NCBI RefSeq assembly: GCF_932526225.1 | Contig: NC_064039.1 | Coordinates: forward strand, 1,574,001-1,638,000 | Direction of reading: 5' to 3' | Length of the DNA: 64,000 bases | Source of the DNA: Nematostella vectensis | Lineage: Eukaryota; Cnidaria; Anthozoa; Actiniaria; Edwardsiidae | In this document: positions 12,801-24,700 of the stretch, one piece after another | Position numbering within the stretch: the first letter of the stretch is position 1 | Layout: each line of letters opens with the position of its first letter | Position numbers and translations under genes: made by a program | The notes under the pieces: model-generated | Told to the model about the DNA's origin: nothing | Databases searched by the model: none | Seen by the model: only the letters and a program-made list of their open reading frames with translations

Positions 12801-15120
12801 ACTTTGTCAATATTTCATAATCAATGAGTTGTATTCTGTATCATCTTGATAGAGTGACTTTACATGTCTAATCATTCCTGCAGGAAAAAAGCAGATGGAC
12901 TTTTCTTAAACACCTGTGCAGATGTTGCTAAACTTTACCCCAAGATCCACTTTGAAGGCATGATTGTGGACAATACATGTATGCAGGTACGTATAACTTG
13001 TTTACTATTGCACCACCCAGAAGCTGCAAGATATTTCTTTCTTCTGTGTCTCCACTTCTCGCCTCACTAATCTAATCATGTGGTAAGATAAAACCATGTC
13101 ATTTTAATTGATGATGCTTTACCCTTCAGCTTGTTGCCAAACCACAGCAGTTTGACGTCATGGTGTTGCCTAATCTGTATGGTAGCATTGTTGATAATGT
13201 GGGGGCAGGGCTGGTCGGTGGAGCTGGTTTAGTCCCTGGTGTAAGCATCGGTAGCCACTTTGCCATCTTTGAACCGGTAAGTGGGACTACTTTTTTCCTG
13301 GTACCACCTTGTAATCTCCAAATTATTTGTGCATCATGGTGATAAACATTCAGTTACTACCACATCTTAAGGCAGCCTATGTTTGAAGTGCTTGGATATG
13401 ACCCTGTAGCAATTTCAAGCTATTGCTCACATGGCAGTTTTTTTAATCTGTGCTTATATGGCTGTATTTATTACCCTGTGCTTTATAAAGTGTCTGTGAA
13501 CTATGCTCAGTAGCTGTATTAATTACTCTATGCTTTATAACATGCTTGCCATAACTACGCTCAGTTGGCTATATTTATAAATCTATGCTATATAGAGTGC
13601 TAGCCATAACTATGCTCAGATGGCTGTCTGTATTTATTACTCTATGCTTTATAGCGTACTCGCCATAACTATGCTCAGATGGCTATATTTATTACTCTTT
13701 GCTATATAGCGTGCTAGCCATAACTATGCTCAGATGGCTGTCTGTATTTATTACTCTATGCTTTATGGCGTACTCGCCATAACTACGCTCAGATGGCTAT
13801 ATTTATTACTCTTTGCTATATAGAGTGCTACCCATAACTATGCTCAGATGGCTGTCTGTATTTATTACTGTGCTTTATAGCGTACTCGCCATAACTATGC
13901 TCAGATGGCTATATTTATTACTCTTTGCTATATAGTGTGCTAGCCATAACTATGCTCAGATGGCTGTCTGTATTTATTACTGTGCTTTATAGCCTGCTAG
14001 ACATAACTATGCTCAGATGGCTGTCTGTATTTTTTACTGTGCTTTATAGCCTGCTAGACATAACTATGCTCAGATGGCTGTCTGTATTTATTACTGTGCT
14101 TTATAGCCTGCTAGCCATAACTATGCTCAGATGGCTGTCTGTATTTATTACTGTGCTTTATAGCCTGCTAGACATAACTATGCTCAGATGGCTGTCTGTA
14201 TTTATTACTGTGCTTTATAGCCTGCTAGACATAACTATGCTCAGATGGCTGTATTTATTACTCTTTGCTATATAGTGTGCTACCCATAACTATGCTCAGA
14301 TGGCTGTTTGTATTTATTACTGTGCTTTATAGCGTACTCGCCATAACTATGCTCAGATGGCTATATTTATTACTCTTTGCTATATAGTGTGCTACCCATA
14401 ACTATGCTCAGATGGCTGTATTTATTACTCTATGCTTTATAGCGTGCCTGCCATAACTATGCTCAGATGGCTCATGTGGCAGTAATATTTTTTCTTTGTG
14501 CTTTATAGGGTGCCCGCCATACCTACGCTCAGATGGCTGGTCGGAATGTGGCTAACCCTACGGCCATGTTACTAGCAGGAGTTGATCTCCTTCATCACCT
14601 TAAGTAAGTGCTGCTTTAATTGATTATCATGTTTATCATCTACCTGCGTTACTACTACTGCTTCTCTAGGCTTATCTTACTCAGCTGCTCTTGCTAAACT
14701 TCTAGATGGCTTGACTATCAAAATGAACATAATTTTTATTTGTTTTCAGTCTTGGCCAATTTGCTGTTCAAATACAGAAAGCTGTTGAGAAGACAATTAA
14801 AGATGGCAAGGTGGGTTTGCCCTTCTGGGCATCCTTGTGTGATACAAAAAAACTAAAAAAATCCTTGGATTCTTGGAGTAAATACGCAGCTGCTTTGTCT
14901 CCTATTATCTTAATTCTACAAAGGTTTTCTTTTGTCTCTATTCTTCTCGTTCTTTGTGTCGAGGTGCGGATATTGTTCACTTGCCCAATCAAGTTGCAGC
15001 TTGTAAGAGCTGCGTACTGACCCGATTCTTGTTCTCCAGGTTCTGACCATGGATATGGGTGGGAGCGCAAGCACCACAGACTTCATGCAGGCGGTCATAG
15101 GCAACCTACAGCTCCACTGA
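9869..15120 (+). CDS. IDH3B: Isocitrate dehydrogenase [NAD] subunit beta, mitochondrial (13 exons)
   Basis: IDH3 oxidises isocitrate to 2-oxoglutarate with NAD in the TCA cycle; beta is a non-catalytic subunit of the mitochondrial heterotetramer/octamer. Exons: 9869-9961, 10619-10791, 11293-11334, 11516-11592, 11811-11874, 12067-12129, 12486-12555, 12651-12784, 12884-12986, 13130-13276, 14509-14603, 14750-14810, 15040-15120. They total 1203 nt, 400 residues (human beta 385). The arginine-rich, acid-poor N terminus looks like a mitochondrial presequence. Conserved blocks are [94 protein letters not shown] and the C-terminal [20 protein letters not shown] (Q where alpha and gamma have N) and [10 protein letters not shown] favour beta. 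The exon 2 acceptor was chosen at tccaag to keep phase; an acceptor 37 bp upstream would break the frame with exon 1. Intron 10 carries a minisatellite built from the exon 11 acceptor. Confidence 0.94.
11596..11770. repeat. Short degenerate tandem repeat in IDH3B intron 4
   Basis: A motif like atgtccagtatactggggta, alternating with acagtatatccyrtatact, occurs about four times. The sequence is degenerate and intronic. Confidence 0.6.
13430..14472. repeat. Minisatellite built from the IDH3B exon 11 splice acceptor
   Basis: Units of about 55-60 bp contain tgctttatag, then gcgtnctngccataactatg, then ctcagatggct. The real exon 11 boundary reads gtgctttatag|ggtgcccgcc then atacctacgctcagatggct. 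Each unit therefore carries a copy of the 3' splice site and about 30 nt of exon start. About 18-20 copies lie in intron 10, ending some 35 bp before the true acceptor. Confidence 0.9.
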
Positions 15121-15325
15121 CGCCGTCTTGGGATAACCTTTTTTATGCTTTGTACTAAAAGGAAGAAATACACTTACGCTGCAGATGGCAAGGCTGGCTA
15201 TCAAGGAGGTTAAGAAGCTATTTAAAGACTGCATGCAGGAGTTGATATGGAATTGAATTGGATTGAATTGTATATAAGCATCTGGGTATTGATAGGGTAA
15301 ACTGGAAATAATTGTATTGTACAGA

Positions 15326-15331
15326 AATAAA
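15326..15331 (+). terminator. Poly(A) signal of IDH3B
   Basis: AATAAA about 205 bp after the IDH3B stop, in unique sequence. The convergent CTR9 gene's own signal lies about 150 bp further on, so the two 3' ends nearly meet. Confidence 0.6.
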
Positions 15332-15482
15332 ATCTATTGCTAGCACAACACACCATGGAGATTGGAGACGTAAAGCGATGTGTTTGCATAAGTGAAGTTA
15401 ATTTTTGAGTATGGAAGAGGATCGACCAAGCAAGAAGGTTTTAAGCTATAAATCCAAACAAGCATTTTAAAACCGTGGTACT

Positions 15483-15488
15483 TTTATT
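15483..15488 (-). terminator. Poly(A) signal of CTR9
   Basis: AATAAA on the minus strand, 243 bp past the CTR9 stop at 15732. The 3' UTR between them has no open frame. Confidence 0.55.
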
Positions 15489-15731
15489 GATTTATACTTG
15501 GCGCTCTGTTGATACAACCGATTTCTGCTACAAACATGGTCATTATTTACAATTATACGTGGCGATGGCGTTTCTCTTAGTTGGGCCAAAGGTGACGTAC
15601 TATACAAGGGACAAAAGGTCCTTAACGCATCTGGGCAGTAAGGATCCACAACACTGCTATATAATGGACGCAGCTCCTTTCTGTAAACCAGTCGAACGAT
15701 TGCTCTTCCATGGTAGGGAGAAAACTTCTGA

Positions 15732-18700
15732 CTACTCTTCGTCGCTTTCCGATCTGAAAACAGATCAACAACAATTCCAACAATGAGACCATTTGGCTAA
15801 GCAAGAAATGCTGTGAAAGTGAGCTTTCGAAAAGTGCCCTCTACCAAGCAAAGCAATTCAGCCAGCAGAAAGAGTGCGGCCATTAAGATCTGGCTCTTCT
15901 TCACCCTGCTTTTAGTCCAGTCAATCGTTCTGACCTGTTACGCAGCTGAAGCGTGTCGGAGATGAGAACGATTACGTGAGGGACTACCCTGCTTTGTGAC
16001 TTCAAACATCTGCCATTAACTAGGATGCTCATTGTTTCGATGCAACACTTACGAGCTAGCGAGCTGCCTGACGCGTTTCTTGGGCGTCGGCTTGGACTCT
16101 TCCTCATCATCGTTATTGTCATCGTCATCGTCTAGCTTTTCATCAAACTCTTCATCATCATCGCTGGATATGACTCGCTTACGGCTGCTAGAAGGTGCTT
16201 CTGCGTCGCTACTCGCCTCATCTTTCTCCTTTTCCTCGCTCTCCGCGTCTGATGCCTGCATCTCCTCCTCACTGGTCACATGACTCGCATCAGAGATACG
16301 CTCGTCGCCCGAGGCCCGCTCCTCCTGGCCAGAACCGTCATGCGACTCCACCGCTGACCTCTCAGCCTTTTCGTCGTCGCTACCGCTAAAGGAACGTCAT
16401 AAGTTATAATCAGCAACAATGACTCAATCGTTATCGGAGGAGTCAGTGGTTATGAAACCACTCGCACCTTACACCATGATGGTCTGGGGTTAGGCAGTAC
16501 TTACACATCCATGATCTTGAGTTTGTCGTAATAGGAAAGTCAGGGGTTATGAGACCACTATCTTCGCACCTTACAAAATTAGGGTCTAGAGTGGGGCGGT
16601 ACTTACACATCGGTGATTTTGAGTTTGTCGTTGTCCGAATCGGAGGAGTCTTCGGAGGACGAGACGTACGCCTTGGACTTGATCTTCATCCTCTGTTTCG
16701 CCGAGAGCCTTTCCTCATTCGCTGCCGATTTCTTGTCTTTACGCGGCTTCTTCTCTTTCGGAGCACGGGGAGCCCGCGGTTTCCTACACAACGCACAAAA
16801 AACGAAATGATTTAAATGTGCTTTTAGCAAATCCGCACAAAATTTTTCCAATCGCAAATGTTCATCTTGCAAAGGGGCGCGCGCTTTTTTGTCAGTATAT
16901 CTAAACAGGCTGCGACTAACTATAAGCGAGCTATTTGTGCGTGAGGGCAAACCCAGGTAAATTCACTAGTGACACGGACACGCTGCTGACTTTTCCTACC
17001 TCTGCTTTTTCGGTTTGTCTTCGCCTTCACCTCCAGTCCGTCTCTTTTTCCTGAATGAGGATAAGCGAAATAAATATAACAATTCTCCACCTACTACATA
17101 ACTACTGCATGTCCCTAGTAAAACATAATTGGTGGAGAACATGATATCCCGTCCTCGTACCTTTTCTTGTCCTTCTTTTCTTTTTTGGCCTTGACTTTAC
17201 CCTCCCCTCCCTCCTCGTCACCGCCCTCGTCCGCACTGCTGCTCGAACTGTCATCCACGAAATCGTCATCTTTGGCTCTCTACAAGAGATGGCAGGTTTA
17301 TTCAGGGTTAGGGACGGACCATGGAATTTTTTTATCGCTGTGTGCATTTTCTTCTATTTGGTTTGGGCTGCATGCATTCTTTTCCAGACTTTTCATCGTG
17401 TGTGAATCTTTTGTTCCTTACCCCCCCCCCCCCCCCCCCCCCCCGCCTTCCATACCAATAAATGGCTGTCATTCCCCTGAAATAAAGCTTGTAGAATTTC
17501 TTTCATAATTTGTCTATTTACTGTTTAGGATATAGAAGTGAAATTATGAAATAAAAAGAGGGGGTGCCCAAGCTTGTTCACAAATTGTAATGACGCAAAC
17601 ATTTTTCTTTCTAGCGCTAGAGAGCTACTTTTTGGTGGATTTTGTGAAACAGAAAAATTGCAATATAACCGCTCACTTCTGACACAATCTGGTTCATTTG
17701 CAAGTTAAAACTTGATGTTTTGATTGTTTATACCTAGAAGAAACATCGGAATGTGAAATTATCTACCTGGCTTGACGATTCTGGAAAGTGGAAAAACGCC
17801 AAATTGTGCGCCTAGTCGGTGATAATTCGAGGCTGTTTGATGACTCAGAGGCTTTTTATGACATTAGCTCAAAAACTTGTCGTTGAAAACTGATTAAACT
17901 TTTCTACGAAAAGGAAAAAGATAATGCTAACATAATAGTAAAAAAGAGGGGTTTACCATGCTACTATTCGCGCAATATATCAAAAAGGGACTTTTTCTTG
18001 GCATTTGTCGCTGAAATAGGGAAATTTTGCTTGCGCGCGCACGATCGATGGTGTCATTTTCGAACAAAAGAAGCGCGCACCGATGCGCACTTCTTTGTTT
18101 CACGACCAGTCACCAATGGATTCCCTGACACAATCTGAGACAAAGCGAGACATACCTTACGGCCGCCTTTAGCTTTCTTCTCTGCAGCCGCCATTTCGGC
18201 CTCGTTGAAGACAAGCTTGTTCTTGGTCGCTTCTACAAACTGCTGTCTCTTCTCGAGCATCAGGCGCTCCTGCTCTTCGCGTTCCTTTTGACGCGAGCGC
18301 TACAGAAAAATAGGCTAGTTAGGCTTAGGTAAACTGGATTGTTAACACAGGAACCCCATCAAAAAAGAAGGTTATGGCAAGGAGGCGCTGTGTCGTCAGG
18401 ATGAATCTCTCACCTCCTCTTCCTCTTTACTTCGTCTGAGCGCTTCTTTCTCTGCCTCCTGTTTACGTCGTAGCTCTTGTTCCTGTTCGTCGAGTTTCCG
18501 CGCGCGTGACACGTGGTACTGGGCCTGACTGAGCAAGTCGCTGGTATGCCTACAAAAACAAAGACACGATAAGAACTGTCAACAACAACAACAAGAGCTG
18601 TCAATAAAAAAAAGACAATAAAAGAATAACATACATGTCAGCATCAAATGTCTCAGTCACAAACATGTCAACAACACCAACAACAAAGTGCAACAGTCAC

Positions 18701-21700
18701 AAATTTGTCAACAATAACAAAAAACGAGTCAGTCACAAACATGTCAACAACAACAAAAAAGAGTCAGTCACAAATATGTCAGCAATAAAAAACGTGTCAG
18801 TCAGAGACATTTCAATATCAACAAAAGAGTGCCAGTAACATGTCAACAACAACAATAGCGTGTCAGTCACAAAGAACAATGGTGTGTCAGTTAAAATATG
18901 ATAACAACAACAATAGCGTGTCGGTCACAAAGAACAATGGTGTGTCAGTTAAAATATGTCAACAACAACAATAGCGTGTCAGTCACAAAGAACAATGGTG
19001 TGTCAGTTAAAATATGACAACAACAACAATAGCGTGTCAGTCACAAAGAACAATGGTGTGTCAGTTAAAATATGACAACAACAACAATCTGTTAGTCGCC
19101 ACATGACAAATCAACGAGCTGGGTGTGATTGGTTATTATAACTATCAACATTTTAACATAAATGTAGTATGTACACTTACCTAGACTCGTAGGCCGCCCA
19201 AGCGAGGTCAAATTTCATCCTGTCACCATGGCGACTGAGCCATGTAAAATTCCTAGAACATGACCATATATGGAAATGTAAACCGTTGTAGATGGTACAT
19301 GTACATGTAAATACCCTTTAGTGCACAATAAGACCAAACCCTCTCACCTCTGAGCCTGCTCAAGTTCGCCAACAGCTCCAAGTACCACCTTCAGTGAACT
19401 CTTCTCAGCTCTCAGGATTCCTGTAGCGAGTTTCTGCTGCACCAGCGATACATTAAACAGCAAGATGGTGTCATTAGGAGACACGTGACGGGCCTGTCAA
19501 TCACAAGCATAACAGCAAGTTAAACAAAATGACATATGGAACTGTAAGGGCATAGACAGGACAGTTGCATTAACTGATGTGATGAGCCAGTCAATTAAAA
19601 AGGGTTGTCACCTCACCCAACTTCTAGCAACAGCAACTTGGACCGACAGCAACATGGACCATGATGGCAGAAAACAATGGAATTTGATTCAGAATATAAA
19701 AGCAGCACATAAAACTGTTTTCCTAGCATTCGTCCTCGTCCTAAAGTCCCTAATGTCAAACTCAACATACAGTACCTTCAAGAGCACTCGCTTGCAGTCT
19801 TTAAGTTTCCCTGCCCTGTAGTATGCCCTGGCCAAGTAAAGCATGACCTCTACACTGTGATGCTTGAAGAATTTGCGAAGACAGTTTTCGTACATCTGAA
19901 TGGCTGACACATATTGCTTCTGCTCCACGTAGATATGAGCCAAGTTGAGCCACACATCCGGGACATCAGCTGTGGCTTCTCGAACCTGCAATAAAACTTT
20001 GACTATAAATACCATAGATGACTTGTGCATATGCAGATTAAAACACAAAATACAGGTGTATTGTGGGTGTAATGAAGGTGGTATACTACATCTCACTTAA
20101 GTTTCAATAACCATATTGCAAATTCAGGGCACAGTTATGACCAAAGATAATATTGCAAAATGCTGTATTTTCATACTTGGGAGAACACATCCCTTGCTTC
20201 TCTTATATAGCCCTTGTGTGCAAGAATGCACCCTGAAACAAAATAAAAGTATCACTTTTAAATCCATGAAACTTTAAAGGCAACATATGCATCTAAACAT
20301 ATGAGCAGCCTTGAACATTTTAAAGCCGCATTGTCACCAGTTTACTTCGGGAGGTCCGACAGAAACCTCAACCGTTAAAAGACAAAAGAATCTATTAAAA
20401 CCCGAGATATTTAACAGGCCATCCGCTCTAAATTATCAATCACATCCTCAGAGAAACTTCCAATAGAGACACTGCTTTCAATATTCTGAAATATTTTTTG
20501 CATTTTCCATGAAAAATCATCGAATATTGTTACGCAATCGACCGGAAGTAAACTGGTGACAATGCGGCTTTAATCTGTTTGGATAATGTATGAGAAGTCA
20601 AAGGGCACCCAGCTAACTAAAATAAGCTTATTTAGCTTCATGTTGTGAGGGTCATCCCATACCTATGCCATTAGCTGCATAGAGGTTCCTAGAGTCATTC
20701 CTCAGCACTTGCTTGTACATGGCCAGGGCACGGTCCTGGTGGCGTCTCTCCTTGGCCTTGTCGCGGGTTGGTGCATGCAAGGTCTGAAGCCAGACGTTCC
20801 CTAATGCAAGCAGCGAGTATGCATCATTAGCAGTAGATGGCTGCTTCAGGATGCGCTCAAACTTCTTTTGCCCTGGTCCCCACTCTTGCTTGGCAAGATG
20901 GAGGTTACCGATCAGAGACCAGGCGTCTGGATGGTCCTAGAGGTTCATAGAGTTGTTGAGGAGGGACCATTAGCAATGTGGTAAGGGGTTGGGGAGAACA
21001 TAAATAAATCCATACACAACAGCAACAAAAATGTCAAAAAAGAAGGCAGCCAAAATCAAGAAGAAAAAAATGTAATTTACAACGATTCCAAACAAAAAAT
21101 GGAAGACAAAAAGCGTGGGAGAAAACAATCATGCAAACCAGAAAAAAAGCATGAACGACCAGAACTCCCTGGCCCCACCCCTCCAAACATTGCCTTTCTA
21201 TAGGTCCACCCCCTAAGAGTGAGAGGTCAACAACAGGAAATATAAATCAACAATAGCGACCAAATATTCTATTACATTCTCAGTGACTTGTGTTTTTTGA
21301 TCTGATCATCTTTCCATTTGCGTCTTAGAAGTGTCATTACCTGGTTAATCTGGAGAGCCTCTTTGAACCAATCAGAGGCCTCATAAATCTGACCTCGATT
21401 TCGTGCCATGCATCCAAGCCTCAGATAACCTGCAATGATAAATCGCTTAAAATCAAGTTGGCCCAAATAATGATTAGACAAGTACATAACTCTGCTAATT
21501 GGTTTTAGTGATGCAATGTTAAGAATGGAATCACCTGAAAACAACTTACAAATGTTTTCTAATATCACCAATGAAATAATAAATTGCACAACCCATAACA
21601 ATATCATTAATAATATTAACAATAAACATCTTGTGTGGCAAACAGTGATAAAATTCTGTTAATTGTCAACTCACAGTCCACATAGTTCGGGTGCTCCCTG

Positions 21701-24700
21701 AGGATATTTTTGTAGAGCTGTTCAGCTTTGTCAATCTCACACATGGCCTCATGCAGGCGGGCCAGGTTGTAGGTTGTAGTGACAGAGATTGCATTATAGT
21801 AGCTCTCATCATTATGACTTTCCTGCTTGGAGCGATCCAGGGATGACTCATAAAAACGCTAAAAAAAAAGAAAAGAAACAGATAATGTGACATTTCAATC
21901 ATTGTTTAGCTTAGCAGTCGCAGCATGAAGTAGTCATGAATACCACTTTTATTAGCTTTGCTTCTTTTTACCTTTTGACCTATTACTAGTTACCTTTGCT
22001 TCTTTGAGGTTTCCAAGCCTGAAATGCAAAGCCCCCACATTATTGAGGATCTCTGGTGGTACATCTGCCTCCACTTTCTCCTTGAGTAGCCGTGAGGCAG
22101 TGCCGTATGCCTGTAATGCTGCTTGAACATCTGACTGCTCAAGGATGCCTGCTAACTCAATCCATGCCTCAACATCATCTGGATGTTGCTCTGTTACCTT
22201 CTTTAGATGTTGCTGATAAAAAAGACATCAAAACATAGGAAATTAATGTCAGTGCATTTTTTTAATAGTAGTTAAACAAGAAGATGAAGATCAGCTGCAA
22301 CTCTTAACTATTCAATTTCCTTACCCTTGCCAGCTCCCTCTTGTCCAGGTCAGACGATGGGCTGTAGAGAGACCCCAAGATCTTCATAGTCTCATAGTTG
22401 CCAGGCATGGCTTTCAGAACCTTCTCGAAGCACTGGGATGCCTGGAAGGAGAATAGAGTATCTAAAAATGTACCAGTTATGAAAAACGGGTTATTTTAGA
22501 CATTCAAGCTTTACCAAAATCAATGGTTACTGAGAAACTGAAAGCCTTTTATTTAGTATGTTTTTGAAGGTTCCTAAGAAATGTGCAACCAGTGTGTGAC
22601 AGCCAGAAAATTATCATGGGGACCCAAGAAAATGGATTTACATGTAGAATATTTTTATAAGAAAAATAGAAATATGTACACTTTAGAATTTTCTTAGATT
22701 GTAAGAATTTCAAGGGAACCTAGCTAGTACTTAGCTTAGAATGGGTCCAAGCCTCACTCTGCCCCACTCTGCCTCACTCTGCCCCACTCCTGCCTTGCTA
22801 TATAGGTTCCAGAGAATGCTGCCTATGGGTCCAAGCCTCACTCTGCCCCACTCCTGCCTTGCTATATAGGTCCCAGAGAATGCTGCCTATGGGTCCAAGC
22901 CTTACTCTGCCCCACTCCTGCCTTGCTATATAGGTCCCAGAGAATGCTGCCTATGGGTCCAAGCCTCACTCTGCCCCACTCCTGCCTTGCTATATAGGTT
23001 CCAGAGAATGCTGCCTCTTTTTGTAGCAGCCTCAGTTTTGTAAAATATAAGAATTTCAATTCATTATTACAGGGCTTCTGGAATTATGCGCTTGGGCGGA
23101 AGCGCGTAATTTGGCTTTTTCCATGTAATCCGCGAAATCCACAAATTTCCGCATAATTCCGCGTAATTTGGCTAAATTTTGAAAGACAAAAAATTTAAGT
23201 ACACAGCTGATGTGTTCTTTTAGGGTTCTTACCTCTATTTCTAGTAAAAAAAGAGAGATATTCTTCGTAAGAGTGCGATATTTCGAACTGAATTTCTAAA
23301 ATAAATAAAATGACTAGGTGTTCTTTGCTAAACCGTGAAGGCCTACGACTAATAATAAAATAAAAATTAACCTTTTCAAGTTATTTCGTGCTTTCCTTTG
23401 GTACAAAATGTAGTTTGGGCATAACAGTTGATATTCCGTGTAATTTAGCGCGTAATTCAGTAAAGAATCGCGCAAAATTTTGATTTTTAAAGAAAAATGT
23501 ATTGCAAAACCCCACGTAATTTAGAGCGTAATGATTGATTTTCCACGTAATTTAGCTAAGAATCCCGCGTAATTTTGAGTTTTTTCCGCGTAATTCTAGA
23601 AGCCCTGTTATTAGCCCACTCACATTGTTCAAATCTCGTCGTGCAATGTACATCTGTCCAAGACCAAAGTGGGGGAGTATGAAGTTCGGCGATGCAAACT
23701 GTGTAGCCTGGTAATAGTACTGGAATGCCTGGTCAAAGTCACCCTGGACGTGGAATGCCCTGGCTAGTTGGTAGCAACTCTCCGCTTGCATGGCCTCTAC
23801 CTCAGTACCGTGGAAAGCATGGAGGGCAAGGTGCTGGACTTTGCTGTAATCCTGAGAAGTGGAGGGAAGTGAAAGGGTTGTACAGCTTTTCTTCACCAAT
23901 AGTTGATGGTGACTAGATGTAAAACACATTACAAGATCAAGGTAATTCTATAGGAATTAAAGAAGAGTATCTCTCTATGCCAATGCCATCTAGACAAGCT
24001 CTACTTTGTTATAAAAAGAGGAATTCAGTTTTACTTATCATGTCTGTCATATACTGTAATGTACAGGTACTGCATTTTTGAACCTCACCTTCTTGAAGAA
24101 GAAGTGGTTTGCCAGATGGTTGAGCACCATAGGGTTGGCGTTATCGATAGTGTATGCCTTAGATAACAACTGCACACCGATCTTGATAGAGTCAGGCTGA
24201 AAGTATGATGCAATGGGGTAACAACCATTTAGATGAAATACTAAAATTGTTTACAAGCTTTAATAGAGATGTACCTTTTTTGAGTTCAGCTCTAATATAG
24301 CCAACCCAACCATGGCACCAGTGCACCTTGGTTCAAGCTCGAGAGCTCTCTTGAATGCCAGTCTACGAAACAGAGAACACAGTTATGTATGCAGGACAAA
24401 AAAGCCAACAACAATGAACAGGATGAAAAAATCATATATCTTGCACACCTGGCTTTATCAAGCTTGTTTAGTTTTACAAAGCAATGACCCATTCCCAGCC
24501 GCACAGCACCTAGGGCACAAAACATTTCACAATCATTGCAAGAGTACTTGATCAGTACTCTGGTTTTGTCTACTAAGAAATTGATAATTCATGCTACTAA
24601 ACATGCAGTATGTGAAAGAAAAAAAACTTACCAGGGCAGTTAGGGTTGGTTCGCAATGCCTTCTTGTAGAAGGCTAAGGCATTTTTATAATCTCTCTTGT

